A DNA stretch of 50,474 nucleotides from Marinoscillum pacificum. GTDB taxonomy: Bacteria > Bacteroidota > Bacteroidia > Cytophagales > Cyclobacteriaceae. Made by a program: the position numbers and the translations under genes. Below are positions 18,404-27,211 of this stretch, in pieces. Under the pieces are notes generated by a model, which searched no databases, had not been told where the DNA came from, and saw only the letters and a list, made by a program, of their open reading frames with translations. The DNA is taken from contig NZ_JAMZMJ010000023.1 in assembly GCF_024714495.1 (NCBI RefSeq), forward strand, positions 1-50,474, written 5' to 3'. Each line of letters starts with the position of its first letter. Position 1 is the stretch's first letter.

Positions 18404-19872
18404 AAGATTTTAGGATAAATATTCTGTTCTTGTCCATATCTGTCATTATTTATTTAATTAGTGATTCTTTCATAACCAATGATCAAAAATATGTTATTCT
18501 ACTAACCTCACTTTTAGTCTACACTATCTCTTCCATTATAGCCATTTATAAAAGAACAGAAATTTTATTAGACCCCTTAATACTTAGTCTAATAATAAAT
18601 CAACTTGTCTTTCTAGGAGGATTTACTTCCTTCCTCATTATTGAAAATGGTATTTTTCAACCTGGTCGCTCAGCTAGTTTAATACCTTGGAATAGTCAAT
18701 ATTTAGCAAAGACAGGTATGTTAATAAATATTGGGACCATATGTGTGACATATGGCTATTATTCAAAACTTGGTACTAAATTTTCAAACTTCAATACTAA
18801 ATATTTAATAAAATCAAGAATATCCAAGATTCATCTTTCCAAAAAAATGCTAATCATAATAGCAATAGTAGGAGTATTAATAAAGTTATATCTAATGAAG
18901 AACGGACTGTTTGGCAGATTGCTCAATCCAGATTATACCACTTATGGTGAGTCCGCAAGTTACTTAGCTAGTCAGTTAGCACCTCTGAATAGACTAAGTT
19001 TAATATCATTCACATTCGTTTTTTTCAGGTATTTAAAAAAGGACAAAGGATATACCATACTATTCCTTTTTTTAGTATCAATTGAATTATTTTTTGCGTT
19101 TATTGAGGGATCAAGAAGACCTATATTAGAACTTTATGTTCTGATTTTTTTAATTTACTATTATGTTAATCAAAGAATAAAAATATCACTATTCCTCAGT
19201 GGATTTATTGTTCTTTATATAGCATTCACACTAATTCTTGAATTCAAAACATTTGTATTGGATAATCAAATTAGTAGTACTGATCCTATCAGCCTTATCC
19301 AAAAGTTCTCAAACTATAGAGAGTTAAATAAAAATGAGCTTAATGAAACTGTTTATGAAAATGTAGAAAAAAACATTTACTATAGAATAAACCTAATAAC
19401 TCAAGCCACTTCCGCAATTAGACATGCAGATTTAAACAAACTTGATGACAAGGATCCAGATTTCTTTTTAACGCTCTTATTAGTTCCTATAGATGTAGTA
19501 ATTCCGAAATCGATTCAAGGTACAACAACTGTCAATTGGGGTGATTGGTTTAGATATGCAGTATTAAACAGAGGGTATTACTACACAACTTATAGTATAC
19601 CATTTTCACCAGTCGGCTATTTATATTTTTTAGGAGGAACACTTGGTGTCATTGTAGGCTTCTTCATTTATGGAATAATGCTTAAATCAATTTCTAACTT
19701 ACCTCAAATAAGTTTTATAGGATTTCTGTTATTCCTACTTCTTTTGACGTGTATAGGTATGTTTGAAACTGCAATCCCTCAAAGCTTGGTCAGATATGCA
19801 AGATATATGTTTGTCTTGCCTTTCTTTTATAAGTTTACGACTGAGTTACTTCGCAAAAAACAGACTATTTAA
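18400..19872 (+). CDS. wzy: Wzy-like O-antigen/capsule polymerase
   Basis: A 490-residue membrane protein with about 10-12 hydrophobic segments and a large soluble loop at roughly residues 290-390, between the late TM segments. This layout, the very AT-rich sequence, low similarity to anything recognisable and position next to wzx all fit a Wzy polymerase. Possible functional arginines are in FIEGSRRPILELY. Assignment rests on topology and context more than on motifs. Confidence 0.82.
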   Translation: MKDFRINILFLSISVIIYLISDSFITNDQKYVILLTSLLVYTISSIIAIYKRTEILLDPLILSLIINQLVFLGGFTSFLIIENGIFQPGRSASLIPWNSQYLAKTGMLINIGTICVTYGYYSKLGTKFSNFNTKYLIKSRISKIHLSKKMLIIIAIVGVLIKLYLMKNGLFGRLLNPDYTTYGESASYLASQLAPLNRLSLISFTFVFFRYLKKDKGYTILFLFLVSIELFFAFIEGSRRPILELYVLIFLIYYYVNQRIKISLFLSGFIVLYIAFTLILEFKTFVLDNQISSTDPISLIQKFSNYRELNKNELNETVYENVEKNIYYRINLITQATSAIRHADLNKLDDKDPDFFLTLLLVPIDVVIPKSIQGTTTVNWGDWFRYAVLNRGYYYTTYSIPFSPVGYLYFLGGTLGVIVGFFIYGIMLKSISNLPQISFIGFLLFLLLLTCIGMFETAIPQSLVRYARYMFVLPFFYKFTTELLRKKQTI

Positions 19873-19874
19873 AA

Positions 19875-21017
19875 GTGCAAAAGGTTCTACTCACATACAA
19901 CTACTTCTACCCTGCCTTTCGAGCTGGCGGTCCTATTCAATCATGCACTAATCTGGTAAGAAGCCTTGGAAATGATGTTGATTTTTATGTTTTTACTCGA
20001 AATTCTGATCTAGGACTATCAGATGAGCTAGAAGGAATCCCATCCAACTGCTGGATTAATTTTGAAAATGTTGCCAATGTATTTTACTATGGCAAGAATT
20101 GGCTTTCGCTGAACAACATACGAAAATTACTTAAAGAAGTATCCGCATCTCATATGTATATTAATGGTATCTATAACATCGATACTGTCTTTATGCCCAT
20201 CCTACTGAATAGGCTTTCAACTAAAAGTGCGAAATTAATTATAGCTCCAAGAGGAATGTTTCAGGCAGGAGCATTATCTCATAAATCCCTAAAAAAGAAC
20301 ATATACATAGCCATATTTAAATGGTTGATTCCACAAAAAAGCACAAAATGGCACGCGACAGACCAACAAGAAGCTCAAGACATTAAAAATATTTTTGGCA
20401 TCAACAGTAGTATACAAATTATCCCAAATATCCCATCAGTAGTCAAACCATTAGGAAAAATATTGAAAAAAGAAGTAGGCTCAATTAGGATTGTGAGTAT
20501 TTCTCTTATCACGGCAAAAAAGAATTTATTACTTACACTTAATGCTCTAACTGCTCTTAAAGGAGATATTGTATTTGATATTTATGGTCCGATTAAAGAC
20601 AGAGAATATTGGAAGGAGTGTGAATTAGTTATAGATCGGCTTAATAATGAAGGAATAAAAGTCCAGCATCGCGGTGCAATTAAACATGAAGATGTTCAGG
20701 AGACAATAGAGCAATATCACCTATTTATTTTACCAACAAAAGGTGAGAATTTTGGTCACGCCATTTTTGAATCCTTTTCTGTGTCAAGACCGGTTATTAC
20801 TAGTAAATTAACTCCATGGGTAGATCTGGAAAGTAAAAATGCAGGATGGAATATTGACATTGAAAATGCAGATCAGCTAGCTAATACTATAAAGAAAGCC
20901 ATAGAGCTAGATCAAAACTCCTTCCAACTCCTTACATCTGGAGCTCAGGAGATAGCCCAAGAGTTCTGGAAATCAAATCGATTCAAAGAGAGGTATAAAA
21001 CTTTATTTAACAGCTAA
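19875..21017 (+). CDS. Glycosyltransferase, GT4 family
   Basis: A 380-residue GT-B enzyme, start GTG at 19875, two bases after the polymerase stop. The N-terminus has the loop NYFYPAFRAGGPIQSCTNLV, typical of GT4 enzymes of capsule loci. The middle has LIIAPRGMFQAGALSHKSLKK and WHATDQQEAQDIK. The donor domain has LPTKGENFGHAIFESFSVSRPVITS, with the catalytic-site Glu of the FE pair. Sugar specificity is unknown. Confidence 0.92.
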   Translation: MQKVLLTYNYFYPAFRAGGPIQSCTNLVRSLGNDVDFYVFTRNSDLGLSDELEGIPSNCWINFENVANVFYYGKNWLSLNNIRKLLKEVSASHMYINGIYNIDTVFMPILLNRLSTKSAKLIIAPRGMFQAGALSHKSLKKNIYIAIFKWLIPQKSTKWHATDQQEAQDIKNIFGINSSIQIIPNIPSVVKPLGKILKKEVGSIRIVSISLITAKKNLLLTLNALTALKGDIVFDIYGPIKDREYWKECELVIDRLNNEGIKVQHRGAIKHEDVQETIEQYHLFILPTKGENFGHAIFESFSVSRPVITSKLTPWVDLESKNAGWNIDIENADQLANTIKKAIELDQNSFQLLTSGAQEIAQEFWKSNRFKERYKTLFNS

Positions 21018-21028
21018 TTAATAGACTT

Positions 21029-21580
21029 TTGGATATAGTAGATAAATCGACCTTCAATAATAGTTGGTACAATCCAGGAGGATCAACGTTTAAAAGGTAC
21101 ACTTGGTATTTTGTGAATGTACTTGTTTTCATTAATCCATTGGTACCATTCTATGGGATCAAAAGAAAACTACTTAAGTTATACGGTGCTAAAATTGGCA
21201 AACGTTTAATTATCAAACCTGGTGTGAATATCAAGTACCCCTGGTTACTTGAAATAGGGGACTATGTTTCCATCGGTGAGAACGTATGGATAGACAACCT
21301 GGGTAAGACAACTCTACATGACCATACGACCATCTCACAAGGCGCTATGTTGCTAACCGGCAATCATGATTTCAAATCAACGTCCTTTGATTTGATTGTA
21401 AAAGAAATTGTCATTGAAAAGGGGGCATGGATTGGAGCACAATCAACTGTTTGCCCGGGGGCTACGTGTAGAGATCATAGCATCCTCACTGCGGGCAGCG
21501 TAGCCACCAAAGATCTTGAGGCTTATGGGATCTATCAAGGAAATCCCGCTGTTAAAGTTAAAACTCGTCAAATAGTCTAA
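21029..21580 (+). CDS. WcaF-like colanic-acid-type O-acetyltransferase
   Basis: A 183-residue left-handed beta-helix acyltransferase; the start is TTG at 21029. The hexapeptide repeats run from about residue 45 to 165 (IGKRLIIKPGVNI, LEIGDYVSIGENVWI, IEKGAWIGAQSTVCPGATC). The catalytic His lies in LLTGNHDF, and the end GIYQGNPAVKVKTR is typical of the WcaF/NodL group. It probably O-acetylates the repeat unit with acetyl-CoA. It lies between a glycosyltransferase and the fourth sulfotransferase, with 11- and 3-bp gaps. Confidence 0.92.
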   Translation: MDIVDKSTFNNSWYNPGGSTFKRYTWYFVNVLVFINPLVPFYGIKRKLLKLYGAKIGKRLIIKPGVNIKYPWLLEIGDYVSIGENVWIDNLGKTTLHDHTTISQGAMLLTGNHDFKSTSFDLIVKEIVIEKGAWIGAQSTVCPGATCRDHSILTAGSVATKDLEAYGIYQGNPAVKVKTRQIV

Positions 21581-21583
21581 CTG

Positions 21584-22480
21584 ATGATCAATAAAGAAAA
21601 ACTGGCACAAAGATTTATGACACCCAAACTAGCCGGGTTGATTAAAAATGGAATCGCTTATCCTAGATTCAAGAATCAGCTAGCACAGGCCAAAAAAGGA
21701 TACCAGGAATTCGGTCATCAATACAAACAACCTACGCTCTTTGTAGCAGGATTACCTAAAAGCGGCACAACTTGGTTGGAGAAAATGCTTAGTACAATAC
21801 CAGGCTTTCATGAAATAATGATTCCAGAAGCGGTATACTATGAGCAAAAAAGTATTGGAAGTCATGATTTTGATTATCCTGCCGACACTTTTTCCAGATT
21901 ATCAAAAAGTCTTTCTGTAATAAAGTTACACGTTCACGGATCGTCAAATAATCAGGAAATATTAGCGAAGGAAGGTTTAAAGTATGTTGTTCTTTTTAGA
22001 GACTTACGTGATGTTGCTGTGAGTTACTACTTCTATGTGCGAAATACTCCATGGCATCCAGAACACAAGACTTATTCCAAATTCATGACCGTACAGGAAG
22101 GTCTCCATGAGTTTTCAAAGGTTCTATTACCAGAATACACGAATTGGGTGGATTCCTGGAGGTCTGCTTCGAAAGAACTTTGCCTTATCGAGCGGTATGA
22201 AGACCTAAGAACTGATCCCCATACCGTAATGAATCGGATTATTGACCATTATCAGCTTAGATTATCCAATGAGCTTCTAGAACAGATAATTGAAAAAAAT
22301 TCATTTGGTAATTTGGCTTCAGGTAGAAAAGCAGGAGAAGACAACTCTAGCAGTTTCTTTAGAAAGGGAGTTTCAGGTGATTGGAAGAATCACTTCGATG
22401 AAGAATTGAAAGCTATCTATAAAAACCAAATTGGTGACTTCCTCATTTCGGAGGGTTATGAACTAAATGACAAATGGTAA
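21584..22480 (+). CDS. Sulfotransferase (Sulfotransfer_1 type), copy 4
   Basis: A 298-residue PAPS-dependent sulfotransferase from a different branch than copies 1-3. The phosphosulfate loop is FVAGLPKSGTTWLEKML, the 3'-phosphate motif is VVLFRDLRDVAVSYYFY, and the C-terminal PAPS-contact motif is FFRKGVSGDWKNHF, all nearly canonical. Length matches cytosolic-type sulfotransferases. A conserved His in VIKLHVHG may be the catalytic base. It is directly followed, with no gap, by a GT2 gene. Likely acts on the same polysaccharide as the other three. Confidence 0.94.
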   Translation: MINKEKLAQRFMTPKLAGLIKNGIAYPRFKNQLAQAKKGYQEFGHQYKQPTLFVAGLPKSGTTWLEKMLSTIPGFHEIMIPEAVYYEQKSIGSHDFDYPADTFSRLSKSLSVIKLHVHGSSNNQEILAKEGLKYVVLFRDLRDVAVSYYFYVRNTPWHPEHKTYSKFMTVQEGLHEFSKVLLPEYTNWVDSWRSASKELCLIERYEDLRTDPHTVMNRIIDHYQLRLSNELLEQIIEKNSFGNLASGRKAGEDNSSSFFRKGVSGDWKNHFDEELKAIYKNQIGDFLISEGYELNDKW

Positions 22481-23224
22481 ATGATAAAAGTTTCAATAAT
22501 TACGGTTGTCTATAACAACAAATCCACATTAATGGATGCAATCAATTCAGTGACAAATCAAGACTATGAAAACATTGAATACATTGTTATTGATGGAGCA
22601 TCCAAGGACGGGACTTTGGATTTGATCAAAGAGGCGAAGGGAATCACTAAATGGATTTCCGAACCTGATAAAGGACTCTATGATGCCATGAACAAAGGAC
22701 TTCAAATGGCCTCTGGTGATATTGTAGGCATTCTCAACTCAGATGATGTTTACACCTCAAATACCGTAATCTCGGATGTTGTTAAAGAAGTTATTCGCAC
22801 AAGATGTGATGTCATTTATGCAGATATTAATTATGTAGAGAGAGATGATGTGACGCATGTCGTGCGTAGTTGGGAATCTGGTGATTTTTACCCAAAATAT
22901 TTCCAGGATGGCTATGTTCCAGCGCATCCTACGGTATTTCTCTCTCAGGATTTGTCCAAAAAATTCCAATTCGATCTTACCTACAAATTGGCGGCCGATT
23001 ATGATTTCTTATTACGACTGTTCCACACCCCTAACTTGAAGCTTAATTACCTATCTCAAAAAATTATCAATATGAGATTGGGTGGTGTAACTAGTAAAAA
23101 CTGGAAAAATATTGTAAAAGGAAATTTAGAGATCGCAAGGTCCTGGATGAAGAACCAAAAGAAATTACCACTTCTCACTCTTTTGGTAAAAAGACCGAGA
23201 ATAAAATTGAAACAATACGTCTAG
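22481..23224 (+). CDS. Glycosyltransferase, GT2 family
   Basis: A 247-residue GT-A enzyme of the WcaA-like GT2 group. It starts VSIITVVYNNKSTLMDAINSV and has YIVIDGASKDGTLDLI, ISEPDKGLYDAMNKGL and the metal-binding LNSDDVY. The end is basic (VKRPRIKLKQYV), suggesting membrane contact. The start codon immediately follows the stop of the sulfotransferase gene. Confidence 0.95.
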   Translation: MIKVSIITVVYNNKSTLMDAINSVTNQDYENIEYIVIDGASKDGTLDLIKEAKGITKWISEPDKGLYDAMNKGLQMASGDIVGILNSDDVYTSNTVISDVVKEVIRTRCDVIYADINYVERDDVTHVVRSWESGDFYPKYFQDGYVPAHPTVFLSQDLSKKFQFDLTYKLAADYDFLLRLFHTPNLKLNYLSQKIINMRLGGVTSKNWKNIVKGNLEIARSWMKNQKKLPLLTLLVKRPRIKLKQYV

Positions 23225-23245
23225 AGAGCATCTATCATATTTTCC

Positions 23246-24133
23246 ATGAAATATTTAATAACTGGTGGTACTGGATTTTTAGGAAAAGAGATTTGTAACC
23301 AGCTTAATGAAGAGACATTTCATACGTTAGGTCGTAGCAGTCAAAATCATATCCTGGCAGACTTAGGAAATGACATACCTAATTTAAAAGAGAAATACGA
23401 TCAAGTATTTCACTGTGCCGGAAAAGCACATATTGTTCCTAAAACTGAACAAGAAATTGCCGAATTCTTTCAACTTAATCACCAGGGAACGATCAACCTA
23501 CTCAAATCACTTGATAACTCTCCACCTAAACGGTTCATTCTGATCAGCACGGTTGCGGTCTATGGTCGTGAAACCGGTGCCGATATTGATGAAACCCATC
23601 CGTTAAACGGATCTACACCATATGCGTTAAGTAAAATAAAAGCCGAAGAAGAAGTACAGAGATGGGGAAAGGAAAAGAAGGTCTCCATTCTAATTTTAAG
23701 ATTACCATTGATTGCTGGTCCCAATCCTCCAGGAAACCTCGGTAAAATGATTGCTGGGATAAAATCTGGCAAATACCTAAGCATTAATCATGGAAAAGCT
23801 AGGAGAAGTGTGGTCATGGCTTCTGATATTGCTGCACTGATTAAAAATTCAGATTCAGCCGAAGGCATCTATAACTTAACGGATGGGTATCATCCGTCTT
23901 TTAAAGAACTTGAACAAGTTATTTCCACCCAACTCAACAAAAGTCTGCCTATATCCATTCCAGGTTGGATAGGAAAATTATTGGGACATATTGGTAATTT
24001 AATTCCCAAGAGCCCAATCAATTTAGATACAATCAACAAAATGAGTCAAGACCTGACTTTCAGTGATCAAAAGGCGCGAAATGAGATAAGTTGGGTTCCT
24101 TCTAATACACTCAAAAAATTTAAAATCAACTAA
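23246..24133 (+). CDS. NAD-dependent epimerase/reductase, WbpV-like
   Basis: A 295-residue extended SDR: YLITGGTGFLGKEIC nucleotide-binding loop, FHCAGKAHIV, LISTVAVYGRETGADI and the YALSKIKAEEEV active site (YxxxK). The substrate-binding half has LRLPLIAGPNPPGNLGKMI, typical of WbpV/FnlA-like proteins that reduce the 4-keto-6-deoxy-HexNAc made by WbpM-type dehydratases. In Pseudomonas, wbpV, wbpL and wbpM are adjacent; here the likely partners lie at 29421 and 30560, separated from it by the repeat-rich region and gmd/fcl. The predicted product is UDP-QuiNAc or UDP-FucNAc. Confidence 0.82.
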   Translation: MKYLITGGTGFLGKEICNQLNEETFHTLGRSSQNHILADLGNDIPNLKEKYDQVFHCAGKAHIVPKTEQEIAEFFQLNHQGTINLLKSLDNSPPKRFILISTVAVYGRETGADIDETHPLNGSTPYALSKIKAEEEVQRWGKEKKVSILILRLPLIAGPNPPGNLGKMIAGIKSGKYLSINHGKARRSVVMASDIAALIKNSDSAEGIYNLTDGYHPSFKELEQVISTQLNKSLPISIPGWIGKLLGHIGNLIPKSPINLDTINKMSQDLTFSDQKARNEISWVPSNTLKKFKIN

Positions 24134-24224
24134 CAAATTACTCCTCTTTACAGCTCCAAAGGCGGCATTCTTGATGTGTGGACATTTTTCTTTCGCTTCT
24201 TTAAAAAACAACCTATCTCATGAG

Positions 24225-24244
24225 ATTCCCGCATTCGCGGGAAT
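24225..24244. repeat. REP-like perfect hairpin
   Basis: ATTCCCGC, loop ATTC, GCGGGAAT: an 8-bp perfect stem followed by AACG. Related ATTCC...GGAAT hairpins followed by GACG occur at 26515-26534 and around 26810-26845. This is the type of short palindrome scattered between genes in many bacteria. Confidence 0.8.
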
Positions 24245-24333
24245 AACGTTTAAGAAAGTAATACCCGACAAGACATTCACTTGATGTGTAATCATTTTTC
24301 TAGGTGTAGTTCATATTATTTTAGGTCAATACA

Positions 24334-24526
24334 GGGGTTCCTTTAACAATAGATTCCCTTAGAGTGCTTATCAATGACATATCATCAATTCCGCCTTACC
24401 ATGCATTCAAGGAATGACGAATAAATGAACTGAATATAGATCTTTTGGACAATCCAATTCTCCCCATTTTCAAGGGGCGCACGGCTAGTGGGAGACACAG
24501 AGGGGGTTCATTTAAGAGTAAATTTT
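24334..24526 (+). repeat. ~190-bp direct repeat, left copy
   Basis: It starts GGGGTTCCTTTAACAATAG, passes through GAACTGAATATAG and TCTTTTGGACAATC, and ends near GAGGGGGTTCAT plus an AT-rich tail. It matches 26598-26790 in the same orientation with scattered substitutions. Confidence 0.85.
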
Positions 24527-25578
24527 AATCAACCCTTCCAAAAAGCTTCTACCTATTACCAAAATCGGTCAGCAATTAATAGGTCTGATAAAACCTGCCT
24601 TTTCCCAACGCTTATTCAAGTCCTTAATTGTTGACTCTTCAGAAAGCTATTCTAACCTAAACTTCACTCCTCCTTATTCTTCCAAGGATGGCATTCGATT
24701 GATGTGTGATCATTATTTGGAAAGCAAATAATGGTATTTTGACAATCAATTCTCCCCTTCTACGAGGGGGAGATTGAGAGGGGGTTCATATGACTACATA
24801 TTTTTGTCAACCTTCATTTCTCCTTGTCAACGATGGCGCACATCCAGTGGTGCACGGCCAAAGGAGCTGCCGAAGGCTGAGGGGTTCCGTTAAAGTTTAT
24901 AACATCAATCTTATCAAACTCCTCTTTTCACAAATATCCAATCATCATCAGAACCGTCATTCCCCGAATTCTAGCAGCAGTAATCATTGATTCACAAATC
25001 ACCTTGAATTCTAGGGGAATCTATAGGCTCCAGGATCTGATTCCCATAGAATGCTGATCAGAAGACTAATCGATAATGACATACCTCGCTTCAGGGAATA
25101 ACGAATAGTTTATTTTAGAGAATCTTGTTCCACATAAGAATATTGAATTAAAATAATTTAACAAGCCAACTCACCAGACCTTAAACTTCCACTCCCTTTA
25201 GGGAAAGGGGTAAAGGGAAGTTTAATACACCTGGAATCAATTTTCGATTTCTGACCTACCATAGCAGACCAGCTCAACTTGAATAGCAAATTCCGATATG
25301 GCATCCAAATTACCTCCCTTTAGTGGCGCATTGCCAGTTGAGTCACTTATCACAAATTCACCCACCTACCGATTCACTGATTACCAAACCACCGACTTAC
25401 TTCGTCCAGTCTTCTCCCAGTCTTCCTTCAGTCCGTATCCTGTTAATAGCATAAAAAATGCTCCTTGAAACCTTTATAATGAAGGGTTAAATCAAGTGTG
25501 TAAATAATTATAAAAACGATCGATATTTTCAACCAAAAAGAAGCTTTCTGGCATAGTAATTGATGTTTTGATCACAAC

Positions 25579-25588
25579 GGAGGCCTCC
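25579..25588 (+). promoter_or_regulatory. GGAGGCCTCC palindrome plus T-run upstream of 25624
   Basis: A perfect 10-bp palindrome lies 35 bp upstream of the start codon of the unknown-function gene and is followed within a few bases by a run of T. It could be part of a 5' leader structure, an attenuator-like hairpin or an operator. The tract is also a poor candidate for ribosome binding because of its distance from the ATG. Confidence 0.3.
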
Positions 25589-25623
25589 CTTTCTTTTTTT
25601 TCAAACCTTTTAATTTTAAGACA

Positions 25624-26187
25624 ATGGCACAATTACAAAACAACTTGTTTTTACAAGGCGCCAGAGGCATGCTAGGCAAGCAACTGGTTTACAAAACAGT
25701 GGGTGGTAAATTAATCGTCTCTACCAGACCTGTTCGAAGCGGAGAAGCAACAGAAGCACAGAAGCAACAAAATACTCGATTCAGATATGCTTCGTTCTAT
25801 GCAAAAAAAGCGATTAAAGATCCGATACTCGGCCCAATTTACGAGAGTGCGGTGAAACGATTAAGCAAGTTCAATAGCGCATATCAGTTAGCGCTCACGG
25901 ATTACCTAAAAACACCGGAGATTGGTGATATCAGTATAGCAAGCATAACCAGCGGTTCAATGGTACTGGTAGAAGCATTCAAAGACCCTGAGCTAAATAA
26001 AGTCGAGGTTGCGATCCTTGCTAAAAACAAATCGGTGATAGCAGCTGGAGAAGCAACACCTACTATCAATGGCATCCAATGGGAATTCGAATTACCTGTA
26101 GATATTCCAGAAGGAGGCAAACTGGAAGTGAAAGCATTTGACCTTCCAGGTAATGTGGAAACAAAAACCTTCGATGTAGAACTATAA
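25624..26187 (+). CDS. Protein of unknown function, DUF6266-like layout
   Basis: A 187-residue protein with no signal peptide. Residues 1-100 are basic: GKQLVYKTVGGKLIVSTRP, then EAQKQQNTRFRYASFYAKKAI. The glycine/basic N-terminus plus 'TEAQK-Q--R' pattern recalls the Bacteroidota family DUF6266, from memory and not searched. Residues of about 105-187 look like a small beta-sandwich (SIASITSGSMVLVEAF, GGKLEVKAFDLPGNVETKTFDV), Ig-like in style. It stands alone: 1.5 kb and 1.15 kb of repeat-filled DNA flank it and a hairpin terminator follows it. Nothing suggests a part in polysaccharide synthesis. Function is unknown; the open frame, length and terminator make it a real gene. Confidence 0.85.
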   Translation: MAQLQNNLFLQGARGMLGKQLVYKTVGGKLIVSTRPVRSGEATEAQKQQNTRFRYASFYAKKAIKDPILGPIYESAVKRLSKFNSAYQLALTDYLKTPEIGDISIASITSGSMVLVEAFKDPELNKVEVAILAKNKSVIAAGEATPTINGIQWEFELPVDIPEGGKLEVKAFDLPGNVETKTFDVEL

Positions 26188-26221
26188 AACTGTGAAGTGA
26201 ATACCAATTTAATATCCAGTT

Positions 26222-26254
26222 AAAACCTCTTTTGCATAGTGTGGAAGAGGTTTT
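26222..26254 (+). terminator. Rho-independent terminator after the 25624 gene
   Basis: AAAACCTCTT and AAGAGGTTTT form a perfect 10-bp stem around a 13-base loop, 35 bp after the stop codon. The T-rich downstream arm and following CATTTAT fit an intrinsic terminator; the A-rich upstream arm could make it bidirectional. Confidence 0.8.
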
Positions 26255-26288
26255 CATTTATCAGGCTAGAGGTGCGTGGCCATTGAGG

Positions 26289-26397
26289 TTCTAATTTGAA
26301 CGTCATTGAGCACAGCGAAGCAATCTCCTCCCACACCGATATCTGAATTGATTACGAAATTACTGTTTCAACAATCTACCAATCACTTATTCACTGA
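26289..26397 (+). repeat. ~110-bp direct repeat R1, first copy
   Basis: It starts TTCTAATTTGAA, contains CAGCGAAGCAATCTCC and CCCACACCGATATC and ends AATCACTTATTCACTGA. It matches 27101-27211 with a few substitutions and indels. Confidence 0.85.
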
Positions 26398-26405
26398 GTT
26401 CAATT

Positions 26406-26461
26406 CGAGCTGTAAGCTCTTTTAATACTCGTCACATGGCTAAGCCATGCGACTGCTAAAG
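26406..26461 (+). repeat. 56-bp perfect direct repeat R2, first copy
   Basis: Identical base for base to 26921-26976. It contains two hairpins, GAGCT-GTA-AGCTC and CATGGCT-A-AGCCATG, separated by about 16 bases. Confidence 0.9.
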
Positions 26462-26597
26462 GGAGATACAGAGGGGGTTCATCTAACAGTATATTTTCTG
26501 AATACTCACGATGCGATTCCTGTCTGCACAGGAATGACGTAATTATTGATTCTTAAAATTGTGGCTCCTCTTTTGAAGGGGAGCTGCCGAAGGCTGA

Positions 26598-26790
26598 GGG
26601 GTTCCTTTAACAATAGATTCCCTTAGAATGCTTATAAATGACACATCATCAATTCCACCTCACCTTGCATTAATGGAAAGACGAATAGATGAACTGAATA
26701 TAGGTCTTTTGGACAATCTAATTCTCCCCATTTTCAGGGGTTCACGGCCAGTGGAAGATGCAGAGGGGGTTCATATAACTGCTTATTTTT
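26598..26790 (+). repeat. ~190-bp direct repeat R3, right copy
   Basis: Matches 24334-24526 in the same orientation. It follows a CTCCTC...GGGGAG segment and 'ccgaaggctgaggggttc', and ends at the AT-rich tail after GAGGGGGTTCAT. Confidence 0.85.
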
Positions 26791-26920
26791 CTGAATAGAC
26801 AAGGTGCGATTCCTGCCCTACCACGGTAGGCAAGCTCCGCAGGAATGACGCTCTCTATAAGTGAAAATTATGAGGAATTTCATTTGGCACCAGATTCCCA
26901 AATAAAACAAGCCTCAATTA

Positions 26921-26976
26921 CGAGCTGTAAGCTCTTTTAATACTCGTCACATGGCTAAGCCATGCGACTGCTAAAG
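26921..26976 (+). repeat. 56-bp perfect direct repeat R2, second copy
   Basis: Second identical copy of the double-hairpin element at 26406-26461. Lack of any difference contrasts with the other, eroded repeats of this region. Confidence 0.9.
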
Positions 26977-27100
26977 ATTTAGGGAGGGTTGCATTATATG
27001 ATATTTAAGAATCAATTTCCCCGATTATAAAAAGGCGAACGACTTATAGTGCGCGGCTAGTGTAGCTACCAAAGGCTGAGAGGCTCCTTTAGCAAAATCA

Positions 27101-27211
27101 TTCTAATTTGAAGATCATTGTGAGCACAGCGAAGCAATCTCCTCCCACACCGATATCCGAACTGATAACCAAATTACTGTTTCAACAATCTACTAATCAC
27201 TTATTCACTGA
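27101..27211 (+). repeat. ~110-bp direct repeat R1, second copy
   Basis: Second copy of the element at 26289-26397, ending 127 bp upstream of gmd. Confidence 0.85.

Larger units (their letters stand above)
24134..25623. other. 1.5-kb gene-free region with mosaic repeats
   Basis: No credible gene is present. The region is a patchwork of repeat fragments: a REP-like hairpin at 24225-24244, a ~190-bp unit at 24334-24526 that recurs at 26598-26790, a CTCCCC...GGGGGAG palindrome near 24752-24772, a strongly eroded third copy of the unit at about 25018-25115 and several 'agggggttcat' fragments. A short open frame at 24790-24990 lies inside repeat material. The last 180 bp (25441-25623) is free of repeats and probably holds the promoter of the next gene. 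Confidence 0.8.

Noticed and set aside
24790-24990. 66-codon open frame in the repeat-rich gap
   Set aside because: It runs through repeat fragments, has a low-complexity Ser/Asn/His end and no supporting signal; treated as chance.
25579-25605. Terminator of an upstream gene
   Set aside because: The GGAGGCCTCC palindrome has no loop and lies nearly 1.5 kb after the nearest upstream gene; a leader or operator role is more plausible.
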